From the NCBI GenBank assembly GCA_964510955.1, contig CAZEDW010000005.1:89088-153087 (forward strand): DNA of 64,000 nucleotides. The letters run 5' to 3'. Position 1 is the first letter of the stretch; each line of letters starts with the position of its first letter. Below, one piece after another: positions 47,843-56,287 of the stretch. Source of the DNA: JAFLCM01 sp964510955. Its GTDB lineage: Bacteria; Planctomycetota; Phycisphaerae; Phycisphaerales; UBA1924. Below the pieces are notes generated by a model. That model searched no databases. It saw only the letters and a list, made by a program, of their open reading frames with translations, and was not told the DNA's origin. Made by a program: the position numbers and the translations under genes.

Positions 47843-48981
47843 CCCGCCATCATGCTGCCCCGCGACCACCTCTGCAACCGCAGAATGCGCGCCGCGCTGG
47901 CGCGGACCCGGGCCTCACCGCCCTCGATGCGCCCGTCTCTCAGGGCGGCCGCGATCGCCCGGTGCATCGTGGGCGCCGGGTGAGCCGCGGGCGCCCGCGG
48001 CGCGTTGAAGCCGTCGAGCAGGATGTCGGCCCCCGCGTTGACCGCCAGCACCGCCGCCTCCTCCACCCCGTACCGCTGCGTCACCGCGCCCATGTCGAGC
48101 GAATCGGTGATCACCACGCCCTCGAAGCCCAGCTTTTCCCGCAGCAGGCCCGTGGTGTGGGCGCGGCTGAGGCTGGCCGGATGGTCCGGGTCAATGCCGC
48201 CGTGGATCACGTGGGCCGTCATCACGCACGTCCGGCACGGGTCGATCTTGGGAATCAGGCGGCGGTAGACCTCCAGTTCCGGGCTTTCCCGCCAGGTGTG
48301 TGTGACATCCACGAACCCCGCGTGGGTATCACCCGCCGACGAGCCGTGGCCGGGGAAGTGCTTGAGACACGTCACGACACCCTCGTCGCTGTGCGCCCGG
48401 ATGACTTCCGCCGCGCGGCCCGCGACGTGCACCGCGTCCGCGCCGAACGACCGCCCCTTCCCCGCGATGATCGGGTTGTCCGGGTTGATCAGCGCATCGA
48501 CGCACGGAGCGAAGTTCAGGTCAAAACCAGCTGCGCGGACGGTCCGGGCGAGGGCCGCTGCCTCACGAGCCCGCTCGTCGGGCGCCATCGCGCCGAACTC
48601 GAACGCCGTCGGCGAACGGGGGAATCCTCGGCGCGGGTTCAAGCGTGCAACCCCGCCGCCCTCCTGATCGACCGACACAATGAGGCCAGCGCCCAGCCGG
48701 CGCCGCAGCTCGGCGGAAAAAGCCGCGGTCTGCGCCGGAGCAACGATGTTGCGCGTCGCCCCCAGAAGCGCGGCGTCGCGATCCAGACCACCCGCGGCCA
48801 GCTCGCTGTACCTCGGCAGGTGCACGTCAAACAGGATCACCCCACCAACCCGCGCCTCGGCGCACGCCGCGAGGTCTTCCGCGAGCGCCGGATCATCAAG
48901 CGAACCACCGCGCAGCCCGGTCATGAGCATGAGGCCGATGGCATCAGTAAGCGGTATGGCGCTGGGGTCGGGCGGGGGCAC
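47839..48981 (-). CDS. nagZ: NagZ-like beta-N-acetylhexosaminidase (GH3)
   Basis: The 380-residue GH3 enzyme has the NagZ motif KHFPGHGSSAGDTHAG with the catalytic Asp/His dyad loop, VSVDQEGGGVARLNP, FAPCVDALINPDNP and the nucleophile Asp in VVITDSLDMGAV. It lacks a signal peptide, so it is cytosolic like NagZ, and frees GlcNAc from GlcNAc-anhydroMurNAc muropeptides. The start is GTG 48981. The symporter gene lies 25 bases upstream and the S9 gene overlaps its stop. Co-location with anmK and murQ strongly supports the recycling role. Confidence 0.93.
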   Translation of the reverse strand: MPPPDPSAIPLTDAIGLMLMTGLRGGSLDDPALAEDLAACAEARVGGVILFDVHLPRYSELAAGGLDRDAALLGATRNIVAPAQTAAFSAELRRRLGAGLIVSVDQEGGGVARLNPRRGFPRSPTAFEFGAMAPDERAREAAALARTVRAAGFDLNFAPCVDALINPDNPIIAGKGRSFGADAVHVAGRAAEVIRAHSDEGVVTCLKHFPGHGSSAGDTHAGFVDVTHTWRESPELEVYRRLIPKIDPCRTCVMTAHVIHGGIDPDHPASLSRAHTTGLLREKLGFEGVVITDSLDMGAVTQRYGVEEAAVLAVNAGADILLDGFNAPRAPAAHPAPTMHRAIAAALRDGRIEGGEARVRASAARILRLQRWSRGSMMAG

Positions 48982-49006
48982 GGGGTGTCATTGTTGCATA
49001 AGCGAC

Positions 49007-50578
49007 TCACGCGGGCGCGCTTGCCAACTCGCACCCGCTCCGCGGGGCCGCGCACACTCCCAGCGCCACCGCCGTCCCGACGAACATCTTCCATCCCAAC
49101 GTCAACACCGGCCACCCCATCCCCCACCACCCGTGCGCCAACCCCGGTCCGAACTGCAGGAGACCGACGCACAAGGCTCCGGTCACCAGCGCCGCCACCG
49201 CCGAGGCGGGTGTTCCGCGGCGCGTGAAGATCGCCGTGAGGAACACCGCCAGCAGCCCGGTGTAGGCGTACACCATGACACCCATGGCGAACGCAATGAG
49301 CCCCTTGCCGCTGCCGCCCTGCAGCCGGATGCACATCACCGCAAAGCCGGCCAGCAGCACGCCCCACAGAAGCACCGCCCAGCGCGACACGCCCAGGTAG
49401 TGCGCCTCGCTCCGACCCGGAGCGAGCGGACGGTAGAAGTCCAGCACCAACGTCGAGGCCATCGCCTGCACCGCGCTGGCGAAGCTGCTCATGGCGGCGG
49501 CGAACAACCCCGCCAGCATCAGCCCGCGCATCCCCGGAGGCGCTTCGTGCAGGATGAACCACAGAAACACCTGCCTCCCGTCGCCGGGCGCCTCCGCGGG
49601 CGCTTGCGCGCCCATCAGGTCCGGGCGCCGGTAGAAGACGAACAGCAATACCCCGATCACCAGGAACAACCCCGCAACGCACAGCCCGATCAGGTTTGAC
49701 ACGATGGCCGACTGCGCCCCCTTGAGCGCGCTGCGGCATGAAAGCATGCGTTGCGCCAGGTCATGGTCGGCGCCGTACACCGCCAGGTTGAACAGCGTCA
49801 ACCCGAACAGGGCCGACCAGACCGACCAGTCGGACGTCACGTCGAAACGGAAATCCAGCACCGTGAGCTTGCTCGTGCCGTCCGGCGATGGCGTCGCGCT
49901 GAGCGCGGCCACGATGTCGGCCGGCGGGTGCGGGATGCGGGCCAGCAGAAGCCATATCGCCGCACCGGCCGCGAAAACCAGCAGCCCCGCCTGCGGCACC
50001 TCCGTCCAGATGACGGCCTCCAGCCCCCCGAGCACCGTGTACAGAACGGCGGCCCCCGCCGCCACGCCGATCGCCAGCGCGAGGTGCGTGTCGCTGATAT
50101 CGCCGAACACGATGAGCGAGAGCGGTATGGCGGCGGCGAACAGCCGGGCCCCGGAGGCGAGCACGCGCCCGACCATGAACGCCGCGCTCGCGCCGCGCCG
50201 CCCAACGACGCCGAACCGCCGCTCCAGGAGCTCATAGATGGTCCCGACGCGCTCACGGTAGAACGCCGGGATGAACCACACCGCCACGAACACGACCGCC
50301 AGCGACGCCGACAGCACCCCCGCGAGGTATGTGAGGTTCCGCGTGTACGCCTCCTCGGGCGCGCCAATGAAGGTGACGGCGGACACGCTGGTAGCCACCA
50401 CGCTCACCGCCGCCGCCCACATCGGCGTCCGCCGGCCCGAGAGGAAGTAGTCGTCGGTCGACGTCTGGCGCTTGTTGAACCACGCCCCCAGCGCGACGGT
50501 CCCGACCAGGTAGACGCCGACGATGAGCCAGTCAACGGGGGAAAAGCCGGGCGCTGCCTGGGCACCGCCCGGAATCAA
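49007..50578 (-). CDS. Sodium:solute symporter (SSS family), likely wall-sugar importer
   Basis: The 523-residue protein has about 13 membrane helices and SSS/SLC5 features (DYFLSGRRTPMWAAAVSVVA, SAVTFIGAPEEAY, LGGLEAVIWTEVPQ, AAAMSSFASAVQAM). SSS members couple Na+ to uptake of sugars such as sialic acid, galactose or others. The TTG start overlaps the murQ stop (TTGA), so it is translated with the MurNAc etherase. The position between murQ and nagZ, where other bacteria have murP or ampG, suggests uptake of MurNAc, anhydroMurNAc or a muropeptide. The substrate is inferred from context only. Confidence 0.9.
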   Translation of the reverse strand: MIPGGAQAAPGFSPVDWLIVGVYLVGTVALGAWFNKRQTSTDDYFLSGRRTPMWAAAVSVVATSVSAVTFIGAPEEAYTRNLTYLAGVLSASLAVVFVAVWFIPAFYRERVGTIYELLERRFGVVGRRGASAAFMVGRVLASGARLFAAAIPLSLIVFGDISDTHLALAIGVAAGAAVLYTVLGGLEAVIWTEVPQAGLLVFAAGAAIWLLLARIPHPPADIVAALSATPSPDGTSKLTVLDFRFDVTSDWSVWSALFGLTLFNLAVYGADHDLAQRMLSCRSALKGAQSAIVSNLIGLCVAGLFLVIGVLLFVFYRRPDLMGAQAPAEAPGDGRQVFLWFILHEAPPGMRGLMLAGLFAAAMSSFASAVQAMASTLVLDFYRPLAPGRSEAHYLGVSRWAVLLWGVLLAGFAVMCIRLQGGSGKGLIAFAMGVMVYAYTGLLAVFLTAIFTRRGTPASAVAALVTGALCVGLLQFGPGLAHGWWGMGWPVLTLGWKMFVGTAVALGVCAAPRSGCELASAPA

Positions 50579-51501
50579 GGTACGCCCCCCAGCGCCGCGC
50601 GGAGAACCCCGCCCGTTCCTTGAAGCCGAGCCTCCGCATCAGCGCGCGCAAGCCCGAGACGCCGCATGACCACGGCGGTCTTAACAACTCCACCCGCTTG
50701 ATCGAGCAACGCCAGCGCGCCCTCGCGGTCCAGCCCCGTCAGTTCGGCGACGATCCGCGCCGCGCGGTCGCGGAGCTTGTCATTCGTCGCCCGCAGGTCG
50801 ACCATCAGGTTCTCGTAGCATTTTCCCAGACGGACCATCAGCGTGGTGGAGATGGTGTTGAGCACCATCTTGGTCGCGGTGCCGGCCTTCATGCGGGTCG
50901 ACCCGGTGAGCGGCTCGGGGCCGGTGAGCACGCGGATGAGGTGGCGAACGAACTCGGGTCGCTCGATCGCCGCGCAGACCAGGAGACCGGTGACGGCCCC
51001 GCGCGAGGCGGCGTGCCCGAGGCCGCCCAGCACGTAGGGCGTGGTCCCGCCCGCAGCGATCCCCAGCACCGCGTCCCGCGGCCCGACTCCCAGCCGCGCC
51101 AGCTCCTGGTTCGCCCCTTCGGGCTCGTCCTCCCGGCCCTCGCTTGATTTTCTCAACGCCGCGTCGCCACCGGCGATCAGCCCGACAACCATTTCCGGCG
51201 GCGACTGAAACGTCGGGGGGCACTCGCTGGCATCCAGGACACCGAGGCGCCCGGAGGTGCCGGCGCCGAGGTAGATCAGTCTGCCGCCCGAGCGCAGCAT
51301 CGGTTCCGCCGCCTCGATGAACGCCGCGACCTCCGGGGCCGCCGCGCCGACGGCGCCGGCGATGGACTCATTCTCCGAGTTCAAAAGCGACACACACTCG
51401 CGCACCGACATCGCGTCGAGGCGCATCGACCGCGGGTTCCGCTGCTCGGTCAGCAGCGACCCACGGTCGGGGGGAAGGGGCTTGGGCGCAGGTGTGCTCA
51501 C
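50575..51501 (-). CDS. murQ: N-acetylmuramic acid 6-phosphate etherase
   Basis: At 308 residues it matches MurQ length. It has the SIS-fold motifs YLGAGTSGRLGVLDASECPP, GLIAGGDAALRKSSEGRED, GIAAGGTTPYVLGGL and TGSTRMKAGTATKMVLN. It cleaves the lactyl ether of MurNAc-6-P to give GlcNAc-6-P and D-lactate. The catalytic Glu of EGRED-type loops is present. The start is GTG 51501. It sits between anmK (78 bases upstream) and the symporter (overlapping), a coherent recycling order. Confidence 0.97.
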   Translation of the reverse strand: MSTPAPKPLPPDRGSLLTEQRNPRSMRLDAMSVRECVSLLNSENESIAGAVGAAAPEVAAFIEAAEPMLRSGGRLIYLGAGTSGRLGVLDASECPPTFQSPPEMVVGLIAGGDAALRKSSEGREDEPEGANQELARLGVGPRDAVLGIAAGGTTPYVLGGLGHAASRGAVTGLLVCAAIERPEFVRHLIRVLTGPEPLTGSTRMKAGTATKMVLNTISTTLMVRLGKCYENLMVDLRATNDKLRDRAARIVAELTGLDREGALALLDQAGGVVKTAVVMRRLGLARADAEARLQGTGGVLRAALGGVP

Positions 51502-51579
51502 CGCTCTTTCAATCGACTGTACCCGCGCGACGCCGTGAGCTTCCTGGCGTCGGCGCCGTTGTGCATGGGACGTCTGGGC

Positions 51580-52686
51580 TTACCCCCGCCCGATCCACGA
51601 GCCGGCGATCGGCGCCGGCGACGCCACGCCCGTGACGCCGGGCAGTGTGATGGGAACACGGTCGAGGCACAGCAGCCCGAGCACCGCCATCTGCGCAGCC
51701 TCACGGTACGCGACCGGCACGCCGAACGACTCGGATGTTCCGCCCTCGCCGCCGCAGTGCCGGACGATGGCGCGGGCAAGCGTTTGATTGAGCGCCCCGC
51801 CGCCCGCCAGGATGACGCGGTCCACGCCGGGGCCCTCGGCGCCTCGGGCGGACGCGGCGATGGTGCGTGCCACGCCTTCGACGCACGTCGCCAGCAGCTC
51901 CTGCGGGCCGAGCTCGGTGCGGTACCGGGTCAGCCATGCCTGAGACTCGTCGCCGGTTCCGAGCGAACGCCCGGCCCCTGCCTGCGCGCCGAGAAGCCGG
52001 GCCAGTTCGTCCGCCGCGTGCTGGTTGGCCAGCGACGCCGCGGCGTTCTCGCCCCCAGGGTCAAAGTCGATCCCCAGGGCGATCCGCGCCGCCCCGTCGA
52101 GCAGGTGGTTGCAGGCGCACACGTCCTTGCCGCGCACCCGCTCCGGGCCGGCGCCGCGCGGGAGGATGGTCAGGTTGCAGAACCCGCCGAGGTTGACCAC
52201 GGCCCGGCCTTCGTGGGCCGAACGGAACATCACCCAGTCCGCCAGCGGCGTGATCGGCGCACCCTGCCCCCCGGCTGCCAGGTCGGCGCCGCGGAGGTCG
52301 TGCACCACGGGGCAGCGGTTCCGACGCGCGATCGGCCATGGGTTCAGCAGTTGCCAGCTCAACGGCGGCCTGTGGAACACCGTCTGGCCGTGGGCCGCCA
52401 CCAGCACCGGAACGCCGACCTGCTCGCACAGGTCCGCGACGGCGCGGGCGTGGAGCTCCCCGAGTTCGGAGGCGGCCGCGGCGATCTGGGCCGCGGGCAT
52501 CGGCTCGCCGCCGGCCAGCCGGCGAAGCGGCGCGCTCAAACCCTCAAGCGGTCGCGACAGCGACGCGACAACCTTCACCCGCATCTCCAGCCCCGTCCCC
52601 TCGGCGCGCACCGCCGACACGTCCAGCCCGTCGAGGCTGGTGCCGGTCATGCAGCCGACCGCGATCCGGGGGCCGGGGCTAGTCAA
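51580..52686 (-). CDS. anmK: Anhydro-N-acetylmuramic acid kinase
   Basis: The 368-residue kinase has the AnmK start CMTGTSLDGLDVSAV, the ATP/substrate loops VNLGGFCNLTILP and IDFDPGGENAAASL, and a late FGVPVAYREAAQMAVLG. It hydrolyses and phosphorylates 1,6-anhydroMurNAc to MurNAc-6-P, the substrate of MurQ. The start is a TTG at 52686 overlapping the end of the metallopeptidase gene by 8 bases; no ATG lies before the conserved N-terminus. Together with murQ and nagZ it completes the anhydroMurNAc route. Confidence 0.96.
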   Translation of the reverse strand: MTSPGPRIAVGCMTGTSLDGLDVSAVRAEGTGLEMRVKVVASLSRPLEGLSAPLRRLAGGEPMPAAQIAAAASELGELHARAVADLCEQVGVPVLVAAHGQTVFHRPPLSWQLLNPWPIARRNRCPVVHDLRGADLAAGGQGAPITPLADWVMFRSAHEGRAVVNLGGFCNLTILPRGAGPERVRGKDVCACNHLLDGAARIALGIDFDPGGENAAASLANQHAADELARLLGAQAGAGRSLGTGDESQAWLTRYRTELGPQELLATCVEGVARTIAASARGAEGPGVDRVILAGGGALNQTLARAIVRHCGGEGGTSESFGVPVAYREAAQMAVLGLLCLDRVPITLPGVTGVASPAPIAGSWIGRG

Positions 52687-53893
52687 ACGTGTACCTCGCG
52701 ACCCACCCGCCGGCGCCGCCAGCCCCCGCTCCGGAGCGGTCCCACGTCAGACGGATCCCTATCGTCAGCCCCTTGACGCGGAACCCGATCGGCGACTTGG
52801 CGCCAACGGGGGGAACGACCTCCAGCGTGACGGGCCGCTTGGGATCGTCTCCCGGCGGCGGCTCGAACAGGCTGTCGTCCGCCGCGTCGTACTCGCGGAC
52901 GCCCGAGTCGCTGGTGACGGTCATCTTGAAACCGATCCTGCGGAGCTCGGTCTTCAGCGCCTGGAGCGAGTCCACCTTGGTGTCGCGACCGGCCAGGTAC
53001 TTCGCTCCCTCGCTCAGGAAGTCGAGCCGCTGCATCGCGGTCGAGACGGCGTCGGGCTCGATCTCGTCCTGCATGTAGCTCTTCCACGACTTCTCAAACG
53101 GCGCGGTATCGCCGGAGCCGAACGCCTTGGAGAACGCCTGGCGCGGCTGAAGGCCGTTGGCCGCGTACTTGATGAAGTTGCCGAACGGCTCGGCGTACTT
53201 GCCCTTTGCTCCGTGGATCAGGAAGTGGGCCATGGCCCAGGCCTGGTCGTACATCACCCCCGCGCGCCGGGGCTGGTCGTGCACGATCTTGTTCCATGCC
53301 TCGTTCGAGAGGTACAGGATCTCGTCGAACGCGAACGCCTTGTTCCCGGCGATCTCCTTCTTCAGCGACTCGATCCGCTCCTCGGGCGCCACGCCCAGAC
53401 GGAGCTTGCCCTTGACGAGGATCGCCTGGCCGAAGTACTCCGCCAAGCCCTCGTTGGCCCACTGCGGCAGCCCCGAGCCGATGCGGAGGTGCGCGAACTG
53501 ATGGAACCCCTCGTGCTGGAGCACGTGGAACATCTGGACCGGGCTGTGCCCGTTCAGGTAGGTGGCAAGCCCGGCCTCCTGCGTCGATGCGAAGAACAAC
53601 CCCGCCGTGTTCCGCGCGTTCACGCCCTTGGTGTTCAGGTAGTCATAGTACGCGTCGCGCGAACCGAACAGGTACAGGCGGACGCGCTGGCTGTTCTTGA
53701 CGTTGAAGTCCTTGAACCGGCGCGCGTACTCGTCGAACACCTGGTCCATGTGCTCGGCGACGGGGCGGGCGCGGGCCTCGCCGACGTCGGTGAACACCTC
53801 GTAGTTCCTCGCGTTGAAGGAGGTAAGCCCCGCCCCCAACGCAACAGCGCTGAGAAGCCCGGTGAGCGCGACGGTGAGCAACTGACGCCACAT
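52679..53893 (-). CDS. DUF1570-like secreted metallopeptidase
   Basis: From ATG 53893 this is 404 residues. After a signal peptide (~1-23) the domain has a gluzincin HExxH motif (QHEGFHQFAH) and the downstream Glu in WANEGLAEYFGQ, the layout of DUF1570/peptidase MA-like proteins. These are predicted zinc peptidases. The C-terminal ~120 residues form a separate beta domain ending in a Gly/Ala-rich stretch. It leads the recycling run on the minus strand, overlapping anmK by 8 bases, which hints at a role in wall or peptide turnover. The substrate is not known. Confidence 0.85.
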   Translation of the reverse strand: MWRQLLTVALTGLLSAVALGAGLTSFNARNYEVFTDVGEARARPVAEHMDQVFDEYARRFKDFNVKNSQRVRLYLFGSRDAYYDYLNTKGVNARNTAGLFFASTQEAGLATYLNGHSPVQMFHVLQHEGFHQFAHLRIGSGLPQWANEGLAEYFGQAILVKGKLRLGVAPEERIESLKKEIAGNKAFAFDEILYLSNEAWNKIVHDQPRRAGVMYDQAWAMAHFLIHGAKGKYAEPFGNFIKYAANGLQPRQAFSKAFGSGDTAPFEKSWKSYMQDEIEPDAVSTAMQRLDFLSEGAKYLAGRDTKVDSLQALKTELRRIGFKMTVTSDSGVREYDAADDSLFEPPPGDDPKRPVTLEVVPPVGAKSPIGFRVKGLTIGIRLTWDRSGAGAGGAGGWVARYTFD

Positions 53894-53997
53894 GGTGGAA
53901 CCCGCTGGTTTTCGGAAAGCCAGAGCGACCCGTATCATCGTACCCCGCCGCGAACCGACCCGACTTTACAACGCCCTCCCCACGCCCAAGCCCCGCC

Positions 53998-54852
53998 ATG
54001 ACAGCCCGCGAGTTTGAACCCACCATCAAGACCGACCTCGCCGGGCGGCTGACGTACTCCGACTATCTCAGGTTGGACACGCTGCTGAGCGCCCAGAAAC
54101 CGCTCTCGCACCCCGAGCACCACGACGAGCTGCTGTTCATCATCCAGCACCAGACCAGCGAGCTGTGGATGAAGCTGGTCATCCACGAGCTGCGGGCGGC
54201 GATCCGGTGCGTTCAGGGGGACAACCTCGAGCCCAGCTTCAAGGTGCTGGCCCGCGTCAAGCACATCCAGGCTCAACTGTTCAACCAGTGGGCGGTGCTG
54301 GAGACGCTGACGCCGACCGAGTACGCCCAGTTCCGTTCCGTGCTCGGCCCCGCCAGCGGCTTCCAGAGCCACCAGTACCGCACGATCGAGTTTCTGCTGG
54401 GGAACAAGGACGCCAACGCGCTGCGGGTGTTCCAGCACCAGCCGGCGCTGCTGGCGCCGCTGGAGAAAGACCTCCGCTCGCCGTCACTGTACGACGAGTA
54501 CCTGAGGCACCTGGCCCGGCGCGGGATGGCGGTGCCGCCGAGCCGCGTCGAGCGCGACTGGTCGCAGCCCTACGAGGCGTGCCCGGAAGTGATCGAGGTG
54601 TTCCGGCGGATCTACGAATCGCCCGAGGGGCACTGGGACGCCTACGAGATGTGCGAGAAACTCGTGGACGTGGACCAGCAGTTCTCGCTGTGGCGGTTCC
54701 GGCACATGAAGACGGTCGAACGGATCATCGGGTTCAAGACCGGCACCGGCGGTTCGTCGGGCGTGCCGTTCCTGCGCCGGATGATCGAGAACCGCCTCTT
54801 CCCCGAGCTGTGGGATGTGCGGACGCACATCAAGGACCTGCCGGCGAGCTGA
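53998..54852 (+). CDS. kynA: Tryptophan 2,3-dioxygenase
   Basis: The 284-residue protein has TDO motifs: LTYSDYLRLDTLLSAQKP, the haem/substrate helix FIIQHQTSELWMKLVIHEL with the conserved His, FRSVLGPASGFQSHQYR, and the GTGGSSGVPFL substrate loop. It opens the indole ring of L-Trp to N-formylkynurenine. Length is normal for bacterial TDO. No kynB or kynU is adjacent. The start ATG has no SD. The gene is convergent with the rplI operon, whose terminator lies just past it. Confidence 0.96.
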   Translation: MTAREFEPTIKTDLAGRLTYSDYLRLDTLLSAQKPLSHPEHHDELLFIIQHQTSELWMKLVIHELRAAIRCVQGDNLEPSFKVLARVKHIQAQLFNQWAVLETLTPTEYAQFRSVLGPASGFQSHQYRTIEFLLGNKDANALRVFQHQPALLAPLEKDLRSPSLYDEYLRHLARRGMAVPPSRVERDWSQPYEACPEVIEVFRRIYESPEGHWDAYEMCEKLVDVDQQFSLWRFRHMKTVERIIGFKTGTGGSSGVPFLRRMIENRLFPELWDVRTHIKDLPAS

Positions 54853-54890
54853 TCGCCCCGAGGCCCTGTTGAACCGCACGATTGGCGCAG

Positions 54891-54917
54891 AAAAAACCCG
54901 GCGCGTTGAACGCCGGG
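54891..54917 (-). terminator. Intrinsic terminator of the ribosomal-protein run (after rplI)
   Basis: On the minus strand a 7-bp stem (CCCGGCG / CGCCGGG, 7-base loop) is followed by six T, starting 28 bases after the rplI stop. Confidence 0.9.
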
Positions 54918-54944
54918 GCGGGTGTATCAAGACCAGTGGCTCGC

Positions 54945-55577
54945 TCAGGCCGCGGCTTCGGCCTTGGCCTTCTTGCCCTTCTTGGCGGGCTTGTCGGAGG
55001 GGGCTTCCGCGCCGGCTTCGGCGGGGGCGGCCTCGCCGGCGGCGGCGCGGGCCTTGGCGGCTTCCTCGGCGGCGGCCTGCTTGGCGGCGTCTTCTGCGGC
55101 CTTCAGGTCGCGGTCCAGGGGGCGGTCGCTCTTCACATGGAGCTTGACGCCCGCCTCAAGATCGGCGGCCATGCGGATCGTGATGTCGTAGTTGTCCACG
55201 CGCTTGATGGCCTGCGTGAGGCGCACGTCGCGGGGCTTGACGCCGTAGCCCGCCTTGGTGAGCGCGTCGGCGATGTCCTGCTGCGTGACCGAGCCGTAGA
55301 GCATGCCCAGGTCGTTGCAGGCGCGGATGAGCTCGATCTCGACGCCCTCGAGCTTCTCGGTGAGCTTTTCCTTCTCCTGACGCAGCAGCGCCATCTGGCG
55401 CTCCGCGTCGGCGCGACGCTCGGCGAGGGCCTTGATCTTCTCCTCCGACGGCTCGGTGACGAAGCCGCGGGGCAGGAGGTAGTTTCGGGCGTAGCCGGAG
55501 CGGACGGTCACGACGTCACCGACGATGCCGAGCGACTCGACAGATTCGGTGAGGAGGAGTTTCATGGTCTTGGGCAT
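54945..55577 (-). CDS. rplI: 50S ribosomal protein L9 with Ala/Lys-rich C-terminal extension
   Basis: The first ~148 residues are bL9: MKLLLTESVESLGIVGDVV, VRSGYARNYLLPRGFV and a C-terminal domain from LYGSVTQQDIADAL. The last ~55 residues are an Ala, Lys and Glu-rich tail not present in typical L9. AAAGGA 8 bases upstream supports ATG 55577 rather than Met5. L9 binds 23S rRNA and limits frameshifting. In most bacteria rpsR lies between ssb and rplI; here only a heptamer repeat array does. Confidence 0.95.
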   Translation of the reverse strand: MPKTMKLLLTESVESLGIVGDVVTVRSGYARNYLLPRGFVTEPSEEKIKALAERRADAERQMALLRQEKEKLTEKLEGVEIELIRACNDLGMLYGSVTQQDIADALTKAGYGVKPRDVRLTQAIKRVDNYDITIRMAADLEAGVKLHVKSDRPLDRDLKAAEDAAKQAAAEEAAKARAAAGEAAPAEAGAEAPSDKPAKKGKKAKAEAAA

Positions 55578-55642
55578 GGGACGCTGTCCTTTCTTGAGGA
55601 AAGTTGAGGAGCCGCCGAAGGCGACCCCAACGGGGTGTCAGA

Positions 55643-55726
55643 GGATTTGGGATTTGGGATTTGGGATGTGGGATGTGTCGTAGCGGGTCTCCGCATCCAA
55701 CATCCGACATCCCCCATCCGACATTG
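55643..55726 (+). repeat. Paired heptamer array (GGATTTG / GGATGTG type)
   Basis: The left arm has five tandem 7-mers: GGATTTG three times and GGATGTG twice (55643-55677). After 15 bases the right arm has GCATCCA, ACATCCG, ACATCCC, CCATCCG (55693-55720) and a partial unit. The arms are roughly complementary. The right arm ends at the ssb stop codon, and the array fills the place where rpsR is usually found. Confidence 0.75.
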
Positions 55727-56191
55727 TTAGAACGGGATGTCTTCCTCGGCCATGGGCTCGTGCGACGGGCCCGCGGGGGCTGGGGCGGGAGCGCCGCCAC
55801 GGGCGGGGCGGGTTTGAACGTAGCCGCCTTCGCCCCCGGAGCCGCCGCCGGAGCCGGCGTTGGGGTTGGAGTCGATGAACTGGAACGTGTCGACGACGAC
55901 TTTCAGCTTGGAGTGCTTGACGCCGTCCTTTTCCCACTGGTCCAGGCGCAGCGACCCTTCGATGAAAACGGGGCGGCCCTTCTTGAGGTACTGCGCCATC
56001 ACCTCGGCGGTCTTGCCGAAGGCATCGCAGTCCACAAAGGTGACCTCTTCCTTTTGCTCGCCGGCGGCCGTCTTGTACCGCCGGTTGACGGCAAGCCCGA
56101 ACTTCCCGATCGCCATCTGAGTCGCCGTATGGCGGATCTCGATGTCGCGGGTCAGGTTGCCCATCAACAGGACCTTGTTGTAGTTAGGCAT
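55727..56191 (-). CDS. ssb: Single-stranded DNA-binding protein
   Basis: This 154-residue protein has an OB fold (YNKVLLMGNLTRDIEIRHTA, FVDCDAFGKTAEVMAQYLKK, RPVFIEGSLRLDQWEKDG), a Gly/Pro/Ala-rich linker and the acidic partner-binding tip EEDIPF. It coats ssDNA in replication and repair. GGAGGT lies 6 bases before the ATG. It follows rpsF by 96 bases in the same run. Confidence 0.97.
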   Translation of the reverse strand: MPNYNKVLLMGNLTRDIEIRHTATQMAIGKFGLAVNRRYKTAAGEQKEEVTFVDCDAFGKTAEVMAQYLKKGRPVFIEGSLRLDQWEKDGVKHSKLKVVVDTFQFIDSNPNAGSGGGSGGEGGYVQTRPARGGAPAPAPAGPSHEPMAEEDIPF

Positions 56192-56287
56192 CGTGAGACC
56201 TCCGGGCTGAGAACCACCGGGGCAAGTATACCGAACAAATACCTATCTGTCAAGCACGTATCGAAAATATCAGGCCGGAATTCGAGG

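Noticed and set aside
45599..47983. 794-codon open frame opposite the S9 peptidase gene
   Set aside because: The S9 gene on the other strand has a lipoprotein signal and full catalytic triad; the antisense frame shows no domain.
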